From positions 62,001 to 126,000 of the forward strand of contig JARWZO010000023.1 of NCBI GenBank assembly GCA_029866325.1: DNA of 64,000 bases. The letters run 5' to 3'. How positions within the stretch are numbered: the first letter of the stretch is position 1; every line of letters begins with the position of its first letter. The stretch is from Fluviicola sp. Lineage in GTDB: Bacteria > Bacteroidota > Bacteroidia > Flavobacteriales_D > Crocinitomicaceae. Of the stretch, positions 52,990 through 61,289 are shown piece by piece. Position numbers and translations under genes: made by a program. Under the pieces are notes generated by a model, which did not search any database, had not been told where the DNA came from, and was given only the letters and a program-made list of their open reading frames with translations.

Positions 52990-53064
52990 TTATACCAATC
53001 CCACCGTATCGTCGCTAATGACGATCACGCTAATAAGAATAATATGGATACGTTGTGTGTTCAT
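52990..53064 (-). CDS. ilv leader peptide 1 (24 residues)
   Basis: Short frame, ATG at 53064, TAA at 52990-52992. It begins MNTQRIHIILISVIVIS and ends DDTVGLV; 12 of 24 residues are Ile (6), Val (4) or Leu (2), with eight of them in the run from positions 8 to 16. Codons 14-15 (ATCGTC) can pair with codons 18-19 (GACGAT). That hairpin competes with the antiterminator pairing of codons 21-22 (GTGGGA), so classical segments 1 to 4 of an attenuator are all present. Confidence 0.8.
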   Translation of the reverse strand: MNTQRIHIILISVIVISDDTVGLV

Positions 53065-53073
53065 TTCTTGGGG

Positions 53074-53081
53074 CAAATGTA
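53074..53081 (-). promoter_or_regulatory. -7 promoter box of the ilv operon
   Basis: Minus-strand TACATTTG, full match to TAnnTTTG, 9 nt before the ATG of leader peptide 1. The transcript 5' end would then be only a few bases from that ATG. Confidence 0.6.
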
Positions 53082-53108
53082 ATTCTTTTTTTCATTCGTG
53101 TCGTTGAA

Positions 53109-53148
53109 AAATACAAGTCATCCATGTTATCTTGAATGACTTGTATTT
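53109..53148. terminator. Hairpin between the anchor-L gene and the ilv promoter
   Basis: Perfect 13-bp inverted repeat AAATACAAGTCAT (53109-53121) and ATGACTTGTATTT (53136-53148), A/T-rich at both ends so it could terminate in either direction. It lies 58 bp beyond the stop of the gene at 53206, which reads toward it. Confidence 0.7.
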
Positions 53149-53205
53149 AAAGGCAACCCTGTTTTAGTAGCTGTAGATTTACCTTTTTTCACCTATCTAA
53201 CCTGC

Positions 53206-54744
53206 TTATTTGATGATTTTTGATTGCACTGAAATCATACTATTCAAGACCTCCGTTACATACATTCCTGCACTCATATCGCTTGGAAGTTGATACTGGA
53301 ATACATGTTTGGTGGGCTCTAATCTGAAATCAACGTTTACCACGCGCTGACCCAGCATATTTGTAATGTTTAATACCATTTCTTCGGGATGTTTCACGTC
53401 ATATGAAACAATCAGTTGATTGGTGCGAGGATCGTATCCGATTTCGATACCGTAAGGATTGGTGATTCCACACGATGCATCAACAGAAATCACCGGCAAT
53501 TCTTCTGAACGACCGTCGAAATCAATTTGTCGAAGGCGGTAATAATTGATTCCAAGTGGCGCTGCTTTATCCGCATAAGAATACAAGTTCACTTCGTTGC
53601 TACTGCCATTTCCTTGCACCGTATCGATTACCTGGAAATCCATTGCCGCATCACTGCGCTCAACCAAGAAATAATCGTTGTTGTGTTCCGTTTCGGTTCT
53701 CCAATTGAGTTCTACGCCGTTTTCCGGTCTGCATTCTCCTGTAAAATCGGTTAATTCAACTGGCAATCCTGACACGGAAGTAGTAAAACTACCGCCCTCA
53801 AAGTACACGACACTTTCATAAGCACCGTCACTCAAATCCATGATGATCAGTTTGATGTGGTAGGTTTGTCCCGGAGTGAGTCCGTTTTGATAAACCGTCA
53901 GAATGCGCGTGTTTCCGTTCATCTGCGTTCCATCAATTGTGCCCAAATAGTCTGCCGTTGGGCTACCGTTTACCCATGCGGCATTAGCTGCTAAACACTT
54001 TGCAGCACTTGGACCTCCTCCTGAAGAACCTACCACACCACTGTTAACTGAATTGATTGATACGATTGAACCGTTGCTCAAACGAGCAATGTTTTTCGCG
54101 TCGTTGGTATATCCTTGTCCACCTGAAATACCGGGGCCGCTTAATAAAAATCCAAAACGATCACTGTAATCTGAACACTGGTAATTGATGAGTCCACTGT
54201 TGTCTGAATATTCTTCTGATCCGAAAATATATCGGAACGATACAGCACCTAGAACGGGTACAAAATCAAACTCCAATATCGCCGTATTGTAATAAGTTCC
54301 TCCTCCTGAAAGTACATTCAAATCGTTTTGAACATTCGGACAAGTTCCTCCTTTACGAATTTCACCGGTTGTGCAGCTCACGTAATTGCGTGTGTATTGC
54401 GCAGCCCTCGGATCAACCCCTAGTGTTAAAGGAAGTTCACTCGTATGACCTGTTGTAAGAACCACTCCGGAACCAATTCCCATTTGAGTTGCGGTTGTTC
54501 CCGCAGTTGAAAAATAACCAACCTGATAACGTGAGCTTTGATTATAAACTCCACCGAATGAAATATTTGAAACAGTTGTTCCGCCGGCAGAAGGAACCAA
54601 TATTCCGTTCACTAATTGTGAAACAGTATTGGTGGTATTATTGATCGTCAACTGAGCTGTCGCATTAAATGCCAATGTTAACATACACAAGCATGTTCCA
54701 AGCAACTGACCTTTTACCGATTTCAATTCAACTTTGTGTTTCAT
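53206..54744 (-). CDS. Secreted choice-of-anchor L domain protein
   Basis: 512 residues. Signal peptide (about residues 1-31, ending FNATAQ). The region 35-330 has the choice-of-anchor L features: GIGSGVVLTTGHTSEL, then AILEFDFVPVLGAVSFRYIFGSEEYSD, and SDRFGFLLSGPGI. A fibronectin-like segment typical of gliding-group surface proteins follows (LPVELTDFTGECRPENGVELNWRTETEHNNDYFLVERS). The end (MVLNITNMLGQRVVNVDF...AGMYVTEVLN..SKIIK) resembles a T9SS sorting domain. Surface or secreted protein; partner unknown. Nothing else is seen between it and the LytTR gene. Confidence 0.85.
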   Translation of the reverse strand: MKHKVELKSVKGQLLGTCLCMLTLAFNATAQLTINNTTNTVSQLVNGILVPSAGGTTVSNISFGGVYNQSSRYQVGYFSTAGTTATQMGIGSGVVLTTGHTSELPLTLGVDPRAAQYTRNYVSCTTGEIRKGGTCPNVQNDLNVLSGGGTYYNTAILEFDFVPVLGAVSFRYIFGSEEYSDNSGLINYQCSDYSDRFGFLLSGPGISGGQGYTNDAKNIARLSNGSIVSINSVNSGVVGSSGGGPSAAKCLAANAAWVNGSPTADYLGTIDGTQMNGNTRILTVYQNGLTPGQTYHIKLIIMDLSDGAYESVVYFEGGSFTTSVSGLPVELTDFTGECRPENGVELNWRTETEHNNDYFLVERSDAAMDFQVIDTVQGNGSSNEVNLYSYADKAAPLGINYYRLRQIDFDGRSEELPVISVDASCGITNPYGIEIGYDPRTNQLIVSYDVKHPEEMVLNITNMLGQRVVNVDFRLEPTKHVFQYQLPSDMSAGMYVTEVLNSMISVQSKIIK

Positions 54745-54891
54745 GATGTAACTGTTAAGTCATACAACGTATATGAACACCACGAAACTAGAGCAAGTTT
54801 GAATAGCCTGAAAATCTTTGCCGTAAGCAGTTAGAATTGGTTGTGAAGTGCCGTTTTTAGGGGCGAATAGTTACTTTTTAGTGGTGAAGTG

Positions 54892-55677
54892 TTATCCTGT
54901 TATTTCATGAATTGTTAATCTTCTGGAAACAGGGATTAGTTCCTCGAGGTGTTTTACATGAAGGCGATAGGCTTGCGCACGACCTTTTACTTCCAGAATA
55001 AATTGTTTGTTTACCAGAAATGATTTGTGCGCTCGAATAAAGTTCTCTGCGTACTCGGAGATTAATTCTTCGGCTCTGCGCATCGATAAGCGCTCCATCT
55101 TTTTATTCAACTTACCGGTAGCATCTTCGAAGTAAATTACCACATAATTGTCGTTGGCTTCGAAACAAATAATCGATGAAACCGGAACTTCCAAACGGGT
55201 TCTGCCTTTGGTGTTTTCAAGTGTTAGAAGTGCCTTGGAAGGAACATCCGGATCTTGCGAAGCTGCAACATTCACGGATAATCTGCGCTTCAATAACAAT
55301 TGCGCATCGAGGTACACTGCATAGAGTATGGTAAAAACGGCCGGTATAAAAGAAACCACCAAAAACCCACTAAAGTAAGCCGCCAGGTAAAGATTATCTA
55401 TCGAAGCCAAAGCCATTAAAAGTGGCGAAACTATAAATGCCGGAAGCATAAAACTAGTGGCGTACCACCATTTCAGCTGATTTGCTTGTCGTTTTCTACT
55501 AATGACCAAACCAACAAAGTTCAATCCGCACATCGCAAGTGTTGCAAATAATAACAGTAAATCGTGGTTGAACGTTGTTTCAAAGAAACCGGTAATCCCG
55601 AAAAAACGCAGTACCAAAAAGAGGTACACCCCGAAAACAGCGGATAAGATTGCGTTATGTCGGTTCGTTAATTTCAT
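54892..55677 (-). CDS. Membrane LytTR transcription factor without receiver domain
   Basis: 261 residues. Four hydrophobic segments in the first 130 residues (AILSAVFGVYLFLVLRFFGI; LLLLFATLAMCGLNFVGLVI; MLPAFIVSPLLMALA; AAYFSGFLVVSFIPAVFTILYAVYL) are followed by a C-terminal LytTR DNA-binding domain (SIICFEANDNYVVIYFED; YAENFIRAHKSFLVNKQFILEV; LIPVSRRLTIHEI). There is no receiver domain, so control cannot be by phosphotransfer to Asp. Its start overlaps the TPR gene stop by 4 bp, suggesting the TPR protein is its partner or sensor. Confidence 0.85.
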   Translation of the reverse strand: MKLTNRHNAILSAVFGVYLFLVLRFFGITGFFETTFNHDLLLLFATLAMCGLNFVGLVISRKRQANQLKWWYATSFMLPAFIVSPLLMALASIDNLYLAAYFSGFLVVSFIPAVFTILYAVYLDAQLLLKRRLSVNVAASQDPDVPSKALLTLENTKGRTRLEVPVSSIICFEANDNYVVIYFEDATGKLNKKMERLSMRRAEELISEYAENFIRAHKSFLVNKQFILEVKGRAQAYRLHVKHLEELIPVSRRLTIHEITG

Positions 55678-56807
55678 TTATTGAATTGTACTAATTTTCG
55701 AACACCGATAAATACCACAGTGATCACAGCAAGCAGCGCAAACATACTAAAGATCATGATTTTCCAATCGTATTTTCGCAATTCACGCATGGCTTTAGCG
55801 TTTTTTTCAGCTAAGCTTTGTTGTTCTTCCAAATACTGAATCTGAAGCTGTTTCCGTTTCAACTTGTTTTGATAGGTCAAGTCTTCGAGTTGATTCTTAA
55901 CAAAATTATTCTGCAATTGTTCGGCAGTTTCAATGTATTTACGATAATACACAACCGACTGATTTGCTTGATTATTGGCAGAATACAACTGTGCTAACAA
56001 TTGATAAATATCCAAGAGTTGGTTTTTTAGATCGTGTTTCCACGAAAATTGTTCGGCTTTTTTGAGTGAACTCTCCGCTTCGGAAAACCGATTTTCTGCC
56101 ATGGCGGTTTCTCCGGTAAGTTTATAGTAGAGTAACTCAGCTTCCAAATCGGCCTCAGGTAATAATTTCTGTACTTGTTCTAAAGTGATTTTAGCATCCG
56201 TGAGGCGATTGGTATGTGCGTAAACATCGGCTATTCCCAATTCGGCATACACCACTCCCAATTTGTTTTTTTCCTTTTTCTCGATGAGTAACGAGTTGGT
56301 GTAATAACCTAATGCTTCGTCGTATTGTTCCAATTCCTTGTAACAATCGCCCAGATTAAACAGTCGAATGGATTTCTGCAAAGGTTGGTTGAGTTTCTCT
56401 TCGAGTTTCAGCGACCGGTTGAAATAATAAATGGCTTTGGAATAATTTTCCTGCAACACATACATGATGCCGATATTGTTCAACGAAGCCGAAATCCGCC
56501 CTTTGTCACCGAGTTGTTCCGAAGCATCCAAGGCTTTGATATAATACTCAAGCGCCGAAATGTAATGTCCACCATTTTTATGAACAATTCCTAAAATAGT
56601 ATTGGCATTGATGACATATTTTGACGGCTGATTACCGGCCTTTTGGAGAATGAGCAATGCTGCTTCGGAAGGATCGCCTTCCCCCGACTCCAATTGTTCG
56701 AATGCTTGTTTTTCTAGTTCGGCTTGCGACAATTGATCAAGATTTTTCTGTGCTGTTCCAAGAACAACAATCCAACTAAAACCGCATGTCAATAGAAATG
56801 TTCTCAT
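55674..56807 (-). CDS. TPR membrane protein paired with LytTR regulator
   Basis: 377 residues. Signal sequence (MRTFLLTCGFSWIVVLGTAQ), about six TPRs (ISALEYYIKALDASEQLGD; SASLNNIGIMYVLQENYSKAIYYFNRSL; IRLFNLGDCYKELEQYDEALGYYTNSL), a coiled-coil (about 300-345, QNKLKRKQLQIQYLEEQQSL), and a C-terminal membrane helix (WKIMIFSMFALLAVITVVFIGV). This is the layout of the sensory half of Bacteroidota TPR histidine kinases, but the kinase domain is missing and the next gene supplies a membrane LytTR domain. Confidence 0.85.
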   Translation of the reverse strand: MRTFLLTCGFSWIVVLGTAQKNLDQLSQAELEKQAFEQLESGEGDPSEAALLILQKAGNQPSKYVINANTILGIVHKNGGHYISALEYYIKALDASEQLGDKGRISASLNNIGIMYVLQENYSKAIYYFNRSLKLEEKLNQPLQKSIRLFNLGDCYKELEQYDEALGYYTNSLLIEKKEKNKLGVVYAELGIADVYAHTNRLTDAKITLEQVQKLLPEADLEAELLYYKLTGETAMAENRFSEAESSLKKAEQFSWKHDLKNQLLDIYQLLAQLYSANNQANQSVVYYRKYIETAEQLQNNFVKNQLEDLTYQNKLKRKQLQIQYLEEQQSLAEKNAKAMRELRKYDWKIMIFSMFALLAVITVVFIGVRKLVQFNK

Positions 56808-56841
56808 TTTTCGACCATTCCGAAAATAAGCAAAAAGAATA

Positions 56842-57927
56842 CTAGTTTCCGTAAGTCATCAAATAAGCTTTCAGGAATTCATTCAAATCACCATCCATAA
56901 CCGCTTCCACATTTCCTGTTTCATGGCCTGTTCGAACGTCTTTCACCAATTTATACGGATGCATAACATAGTTACGGATTTGTGATCCCCATTCTATTTT
57001 TTTCTTGCCGGCCTCTATTTCATTGCGTTTTTCCAAGCGTGCACGCAATTCCAATTCGTATAACTGTGAACGAAGTAATTGCATGGCTTTTTCTTTGTTA
57101 GCCAATTGTGAGCGCGATTCGGAGTTTTCAATGATAATGCCTGAAGGCGCGTGCCGTAAACGAACGGCTGTTTCAACCTTGTTCACGTTTTGTCCTCCTG
57201 CTCCACCCGAACGGTAAGTATCCCACGACAAATCTGCCGGATTGATGTAAATCTCAATGTTGTCATCCACCAAAGGATAAACGTAAACGGAAACAAACGA
57301 AGTGTGACGTTTGGCATTGGAATCGAACGGTGAAATACGCACCAAACGGTGAACCCCATTTTCGCCTTTCAGGTAACCGAAAGCAAATTGTCCGTCGAAC
57401 TCAAGTGTCACGGTTTTTACACCAGCCACATCGCCATCCTGGTAGTTGAGTTCGGTAATTTTATAGCCATTTTTCTGTCCCCACATCATGTACATACGCA
57501 TCAGCATCGATGCCCAGTCACAACTCTCGGTTCCACCCGCTCCGGCGGTGATCTGAAGCACAGCACTCAAACCGTCTTCTTCACCCGAAAGCATGTTTTT
57601 CAACTCCACTTCCTCTACTTCCCCCAACAACTTTTGGTAAGCTTCATCGCATTCCGATTCTTCAGACATTCCTTCTTTTGAGAACTCAATCAATACTTCC
57701 AAATCATCATATTGGGTTTTCAAATGGGTATACGAATCAATCCAAAACTTCAACGTCCGGATCGCTTTCATGGATTCTTCGGCCTTTTTGGCATCGTCCC
57801 AAAAACCGGGATCCTGTGTTTTTAGTTCGTCTTCCTTGAGTTGCATTTGTTTCTCAGGAATTTTCAGATAGTCTGCAATAGCAGTAATTCGCTGACTGAT
57901 TTCCTTGAGTTGTTCGTTGTTCACCAT
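56842..57927 (-). CDS. prfB: Peptide chain release factor 2
   Basis: 361 residues, full length in one frame. Recognises UGA/UAA stop codons: the RF2 tripeptide SPF is in [14 protein letters not shown], and the catalytic GGQ is in [19 protein letters not shown]. There is no in-frame stop near codon 25, so the programmed +1 frameshift that autoregulates prfB in many bacteria is absent; the equivalent place reads GACTATCTGAAA. The -7 box TATCTTTG ends 4 nt before the ATG. Confidence 0.95.
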   Translation of the reverse strand: MVNNEQLKEISQRITAIADYLKIPEKQMQLKEDELKTQDPGFWDDAKKAEESMKAIRTLKFWIDSYTHLKTQYDDLEVLIEFSKEGMSEESECDEAYQKLLGEVEEVELKNMLSGEEDGLSAVLQITAGAGGTESCDWASMLMRMYMMWGQKNGYKITELNYQDGDVAGVKTVTLEFDGQFAFGYLKGENGVHRLVRISPFDSNAKRHTSFVSVYVYPLVDDNIEIYINPADLSWDTYRSGGAGGQNVNKVETAVRLRHAPSGIIIENSESRSQLANKEKAMQLLRSQLYELELRARLEKRNEIEAGKKKIEWGSQIRNYVMHPYKLVKDVRTGHETGNVEAVMDGDLNEFLKAYLMTYGN

Positions 57928-57931
57928 GTTG

Positions 57932-57939
57932 CAAAGATA
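57932..57939 (-). promoter_or_regulatory. -7 box 4 nt before prfB
   Basis: Minus-strand TATCTTTG, full consensus, then CAAC and ATG. Suggests a leaderless or near-leaderless prfB mRNA. Confidence 0.5.
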
Positions 57940-58035
57940 AATGCAATTCTGAATGTTGAATTATGAATTGAAAACTGTGTCTCCCTTTAGCGCGATGCAA
58001 GATTGAATCTGCCTTCTTTTTTGTAAGTTCGTTTC

Positions 58036-58443
58036 ATGATTCGATGCCTTCTCCCTTTTATTGTAGGAATAGCCCTATTCGGCTGTAAGAAACAATCCTT
58101 GGAAAAATTCAAGTGGGTAAAAATGGCTTCTGAGGAGCTTTTGTTTAATAGCGAACCGCTCTTTCAAGGTGGAAACTCCCGCATTAAATATTGGGTCGCG
58201 CAAAATACCGTTTACCCTCAACAAGCCATGGAAGAAGGGATTGAAGGTAGAGTATTAGTAGCGTTTGTTGTTCTTCCAAGCGGCAAAGTAGATAATCCTT
58301 ATGTTGTTAGGCACGCACATCCAATCTTAGAAAAAGAAGCATTACGCGTTGTTTCAGAGATGCCTGATTGGTTTCCCAGATATCACAACGGTAAGCCAAA
58401 AGGAAGAATCTTTCGGATACCTATAAAATTTGCGTTCGAATAA
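58036..58443 (+). CDS. TonB C-terminal-domain lipoprotein
   Basis: 135 residues. Lipoprotein signal MIRCLLPFIVGIALFGC with lipobox Cys17. The mature part is a TonB C-terminal-like domain: YPQQAMEEGIEGRVLVAFVVLPSGKVDNPYVVR, with a following helix LEKEALRVVSEMPDWFP and G-K-P-KG-R-F-R-IPIKF. True energy-transducing TonB would need an N-terminal membrane anchor and Pro-rich spacer, both missing, so this is a stand-alone TonB-like domain of unknown role. It ends 64 bp before pth. Confidence 0.8.
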   Translation: MIRCLLPFIVGIALFGCKKQSLEKFKWVKMASEELLFNSEPLFQGGNSRIKYWVAQNTVYPQQAMEEGIEGRVLVAFVVLPSGKVDNPYVVRHAHPILEKEALRVVSEMPDWFPRYHNGKPKGRIFRIPIKFAFE

Positions 58444-58481
58444 GTCATCGACTTCCACAAACAACTTTCCGTCAGCATTCC

Positions 58482-58489
58482 TATCTTTG
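58482..58489 (+). promoter_or_regulatory. -7 promoter box for pth
   Basis: TATCTTTG, full consensus, 18 nt before the ATG at 58508. It lies inside the open frame upstream of that ATG and so supports the later start. Confidence 0.55.
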
Positions 58490-58507
58490 CACCGCAAATG
58501 TAATCTG

Positions 58508-59071
58508 ATGAAATACCTGATAGTCGGACTTGGAAATCCCGGAGCAAAATATGCCGAAACACGCCACAACATTGGTTTCAAAGTAGTTGAAGCTCTTGCC
58601 AAAGAATTGGGTGGTTCTTTTTCGGTTCAAAAAGTGGCTGAAAAAGCGGAGGTAAAGTACAAAGGTCGAACCTTGATTCTGGTGAAACCGACTACCTACA
58701 TGAATCTCTCAGGGAAGGCAGTTAATTATTACCTGCAGCAGGAAAAAATTCCGCGCGAAAACCTAGTGGTGATTACCGACGATTTGGCGCTTCCGTTTGG
58801 CAAATTGCGCATGAAAGGAAAGGGAAGCGACGGAGGACATAACGGATTGAAAGACATTCAGGCCACTATCAATACAACTGAATATACGCGACTTCGCTTC
58901 GGGGTGGGAAGTGATTTTCACAAAGGACAGCAGGTAGATTATGTCTTGGGCGAATGGGGAGCAGAAGAACGCGAAACACTCACCGAACGCATTGCAACAG
59001 CCACCGAATTCATCAAAAGTTTTGCTACTATCGGATTGGGTCTTACCATGACCAATTGGAACGGAAAGTAA
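58508..59071 (+). CDS. pth: Peptidyl-tRNA hydrolase
   Basis: 187 residues from the ATG at 58508 (MKYLIVGLGNPGAKYAETRHNIGF). That N-terminus is the universal Pth start with catalytic His in TRHNIGF and Asn in GLGNPG. Also seen: KPTTYMNLSGKAV near residues 63-75, DDLALPFGKLRMKGKGSDGGHNGLKDI, and RLRFGVG. Recycles peptidyl-tRNA released from stalled ribosomes. The frame is open 26 codons upstream, but that part carries the promoter. Confidence 0.96.
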   Translation: MKYLIVGLGNPGAKYAETRHNIGFKVVEALAKELGGSFSVQKVAEKAEVKYKGRTLILVKPTTYMNLSGKAVNYYLQQEKIPRENLVVITDDLALPFGKLRMKGKGSDGGHNGLKDIQATINTTEYTRLRFGVGSDFHKGQQVDYVLGEWGAEERETLTERIATATEFIKSFATIGLGLTMTNWNGK

Positions 59072-59165
59072 TTTTTAACAATTGCTTAGTGGCTCATAAA
59101 CAGGCTTTTCACATAGGAATGTGAGAATTCGTCGAAAAACACAACGCACGCCATTTTAGAATGCT

Positions 59166-59173
59166 TACCTTTG
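59166..59173 (+). promoter_or_regulatory. -7 promoter box for the desaturase
   Basis: TACCTTTG, full consensus, 40 nt before the ATG at 59214. Confidence 0.5.
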
Positions 59174-59213
59174 TTTTCGAGGCACTCTTATTTTCCTTGT
59201 GCTTCAATGAATT

Positions 59214-60296
59214 ATGCAGTATATTAAACTCACTAAAAGTGACGCTTTCTCCAAGAAACTCTCACAACGCGTCGATGAATACCTTAAAACCAACAACCTA
59301 AAGAAATACGGAAACTGGCGCATTCTATTGAAAGTTCCATTGATGTTCTCTGTTTATCTTTTGCCTTATTTCTTAATGATTTTTGGTGTCATCGATAATG
59401 CTTGGGCTATGCTCTTATTTACCGGAATTATGGGTATTGGAATGGCCGGAATCGGGCTTTCAATTATGCACGATGCCAATCACGGTTCATTTTCTCGATA
59501 CAAATGGGTAAACAGCGCTATGAGTTTTTCCATGGAAATTCTGGGTGGCAACAGCACCAACTGGCGTATTCAACACAATGTGTTGCACCATAGTTTTACC
59601 AATGTACACGACATGGACGAAGACATCGCTCCGGTTGGCGTATTGCGTTTCTCTCCGAACGAACCACGTAAAAAAATGCACCGTTTTCAAGTGTTTTACG
59701 CTTGGTTTTTCTATGGTTTGATGACGCTTTCGTGGATGACGAACAAAGACTTCATGCAATTGGTTCGCTACCACAAAAACGGTTTGTTGAAATCACAAAA
59801 CACCAGTCTTGGAAAATCGCTTTCTTATTTGATTGTTTCAAAAATAGCGTACTACGTTTACATTGCGTTGATTCCAATGTTGGTGATGGATATCGCTTGG
59901 TGGCAATGGTTGATCGGATTCTTCACGATGCATTTCGTTTGTGGATCGATCTTAGCGTTCGTATTTCAGATTGCACACGTAATGCCTGAAACGGAATTCC
60001 TTACCAAAGAAACATACGATGACAAAAACGAAGAAATCAGCTGGGCAAAACACCAAATGATGACAACAGCCAATTTCTCTCGTTGGAATCCGGCATTTAC
60101 ATGGTATGTCGGTGGTTTGAATTATCAAATTGAGCACCATTTGTTTCCGGATATCTCACACATTCATTATCCGAAAATCTCTAGAATTGTGCGTAAAACG
60201 GCCCAAGAATTTGGTGTAACCTATCATTATCACCGTACGTTCGGTGGTGCGATTATCCAGCATTTACGTTTGTTGCATCAATTGGGCAAAGCCTGA
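59214..60296 (+). CDS. Membrane fatty acid desaturase
   Basis: 360 residues. Di-iron membrane desaturase with three histidine boxes: HDANH at 86-90, HNVLHH at 121-126, and QIEHH near 303. Four hydrophobic segments (about 41-60, 63-84, and two near 205-245). The QxxHH third box is typical of the front-end/linoleoyl-CoA type group, and these bacterial proteins are annotated as acyl-CoA or acyl-lipid desaturases; the position of the double bond cannot be told. Monocistronic, with its own promoter box and terminator. Confidence 0.9.
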   Translation: MQYIKLTKSDAFSKKLSQRVDEYLKTNNLKKYGNWRILLKVPLMFSVYLLPYFLMIFGVIDNAWAMLLFTGIMGIGMAGIGLSIMHDANHGSFSRYKWVNSAMSFSMEILGGNSTNWRIQHNVLHHSFTNVHDMDEDIAPVGVLRFSPNEPRKKMHRFQVFYAWFFYGLMTLSWMTNKDFMQLVRYHKNGLLKSQNTSLGKSLSYLIVSKIAYYVYIALIPMLVMDIAWWQWLIGFFTMHFVCGSILAFVFQIAHVMPETEFLTKETYDDKNEEISWAKHQMMTTANFSRWNPAFTWYVGGLNYQIEHHLFPDISHIHYPKISRIVRKTAQEFGVTYHYHRTFGGAIIQHLRLLHQLGKA

Positions 60297-60328
60297 TTTG
60301 ATTCAATTTATTCGATAAATTTGTTGTA

Positions 60329-60356
60329 GGCTCGGGATGTATCCCGAGCCTTTTTT
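60329..60356 (+). terminator. Intrinsic terminator of the desaturase gene
   Basis: GGCTCGGGAT (60329-60338) pairs with ATCCCGAGCC (60341-60350), with a central GATGTATC loop region, followed by six T. A second, weaker CGGGA/TCCCG hairpin follows at about 60389-60402, facing the convergent OmpA-like gene. Confidence 0.9.
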
Positions 60357-60435
60357 GTTTCCAACAACCCAATTATAAACAATGTAGTGGCGCGGGACGC
60401 ATCCCGAGTTACAACATTGTTACCCCCAAAAAAAA

Positions 60436-61104
60436 TTACAGAATTCTTATTTCCGTTCGGCGATTTTGTTGTTTGCCAGCCGTCGTTGCATTATCAGCCG
60501 TAGGGCGCGATTCACCATAACCTTGTGCAGTCATTCTGTTTGTGGCAATTCCCTTTTTGATCAGGTATTGTTTTACGGCATCGGCACGTTGCTGCGATAA
60601 AATCAGATTAGCCGCGTCATCTCCATCGCTGTCGGTATGTCCGGCAATTTCAATTTTCATGGTCGGCTTTAGCAACAACAATTCGGCTATATTGTCGAGG
60701 ATGGGAAAACTGACTGATTTCAACGTCGATTTTCCGGTGTCGAACTGCAGATTATCCAAGGTATAATTCTTCGCCGCCTCGTACATGATTTCCAATTCCA
60801 TCATTTCATAGCGCTCCCCTTCCTTCAGCGCCGGAATCTCAAGCGTATTGTACTCCAATTCATCACCTATGCTCATGATACGAATATCGTAAACATCTCC
60901 CGGCGGCAATTCGATGTGAAATTTGCCCGCTGAGTTGGTCACGCCCGAAAAGGATGTTTTGGAAGTTTGTCCCACAAAATAAATCTTATCTCCTACATAT
61001 GGCTTTCCGCTTTCGCTGAGCACTTTTACATCCAACGGAGCTGTTGACTGTGAGAACACCATCAAGCTGAGGCTGCATGCAATAAGGGTTAAAATCGTTT
61101 TCAT
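60436..61104 (-). CDS. OmpA-family peptidoglycan-binding protein
   Basis: 222 residues from the ATG at 61104, which begins a clean signal peptide (MKTILTLIACSLSLMVFSQ); 17 upstream codons in frame are unlikely. Residues about 20-100 form a carboxypeptidase-regulatory-like (CNA-B) beta domain (VKVLSESGKPYVGDKIYFVGQ; NSAGKFHIELPPGDV). The C-terminal half is an OmpA domain (LDNLQFDTGKSTLKSVSFPILDNIAELL; IEIAGHTDSDGDDAANLILSQQRADAVKQYL; YGESRP; QNRRTEIRIL) that binds diaminopimelate in peptidoglycan. There is no barrel domain. Confidence 0.9.
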   Translation of the reverse strand: MKTILTLIACSLSLMVFSQSTAPLDVKVLSESGKPYVGDKIYFVGQTSKTSFSGVTNSAGKFHIELPPGDVYDIRIMSIGDELEYNTLEIPALKEGERYEMMELEIMYEAAKNYTLDNLQFDTGKSTLKSVSFPILDNIAELLLLKPTMKIEIAGHTDSDGDDAANLILSQQRADAVKQYLIKKGIATNRMTAQGYGESRPTADNATTAGKQQNRRTEIRIL

Positions 61105-61256
61105 AATTACTGAGTTGTTTCCAGAGACAATGTAGGGATGGTGGAAAAGTAACAAGGTAATGAGAAATTAGTAGCCGCGCGATTTATCACGCGGTTACTA
61201 ATTCCTTTTAGCATCAGTTCTTTAACAAAAGTGAGCTGTTCTTTGCTCCTCTTTCC

Positions 61257-61264
61257 TATCTTTG
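61257..61264 (+). promoter_or_regulatory. -7 promoter box for deoC
   Basis: TATCTTTG, full consensus, 25 nt before the ATG at 61290. Confidence 0.55.
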
Positions 61265-61289
61265 AATCACAGACCATTGTGTCAAGGAT

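Larger units (their letters stand above)
52781..53064 (-). promoter_or_regulatory. Tandem transcription attenuator of the ilv operon
   Basis: Two complete leader-peptide plus terminator units in series between the promoter box at 53074-53081 and ilvE. Their sequences and their pairing segments differ, so this is not a recent duplication. If both act, RNA polymerase must escape two Ile/Val/Leu-responsive terminators. This also accounts for the 446-bp stretch (52760-53205) without a conventional gene. Confidence 0.75.
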
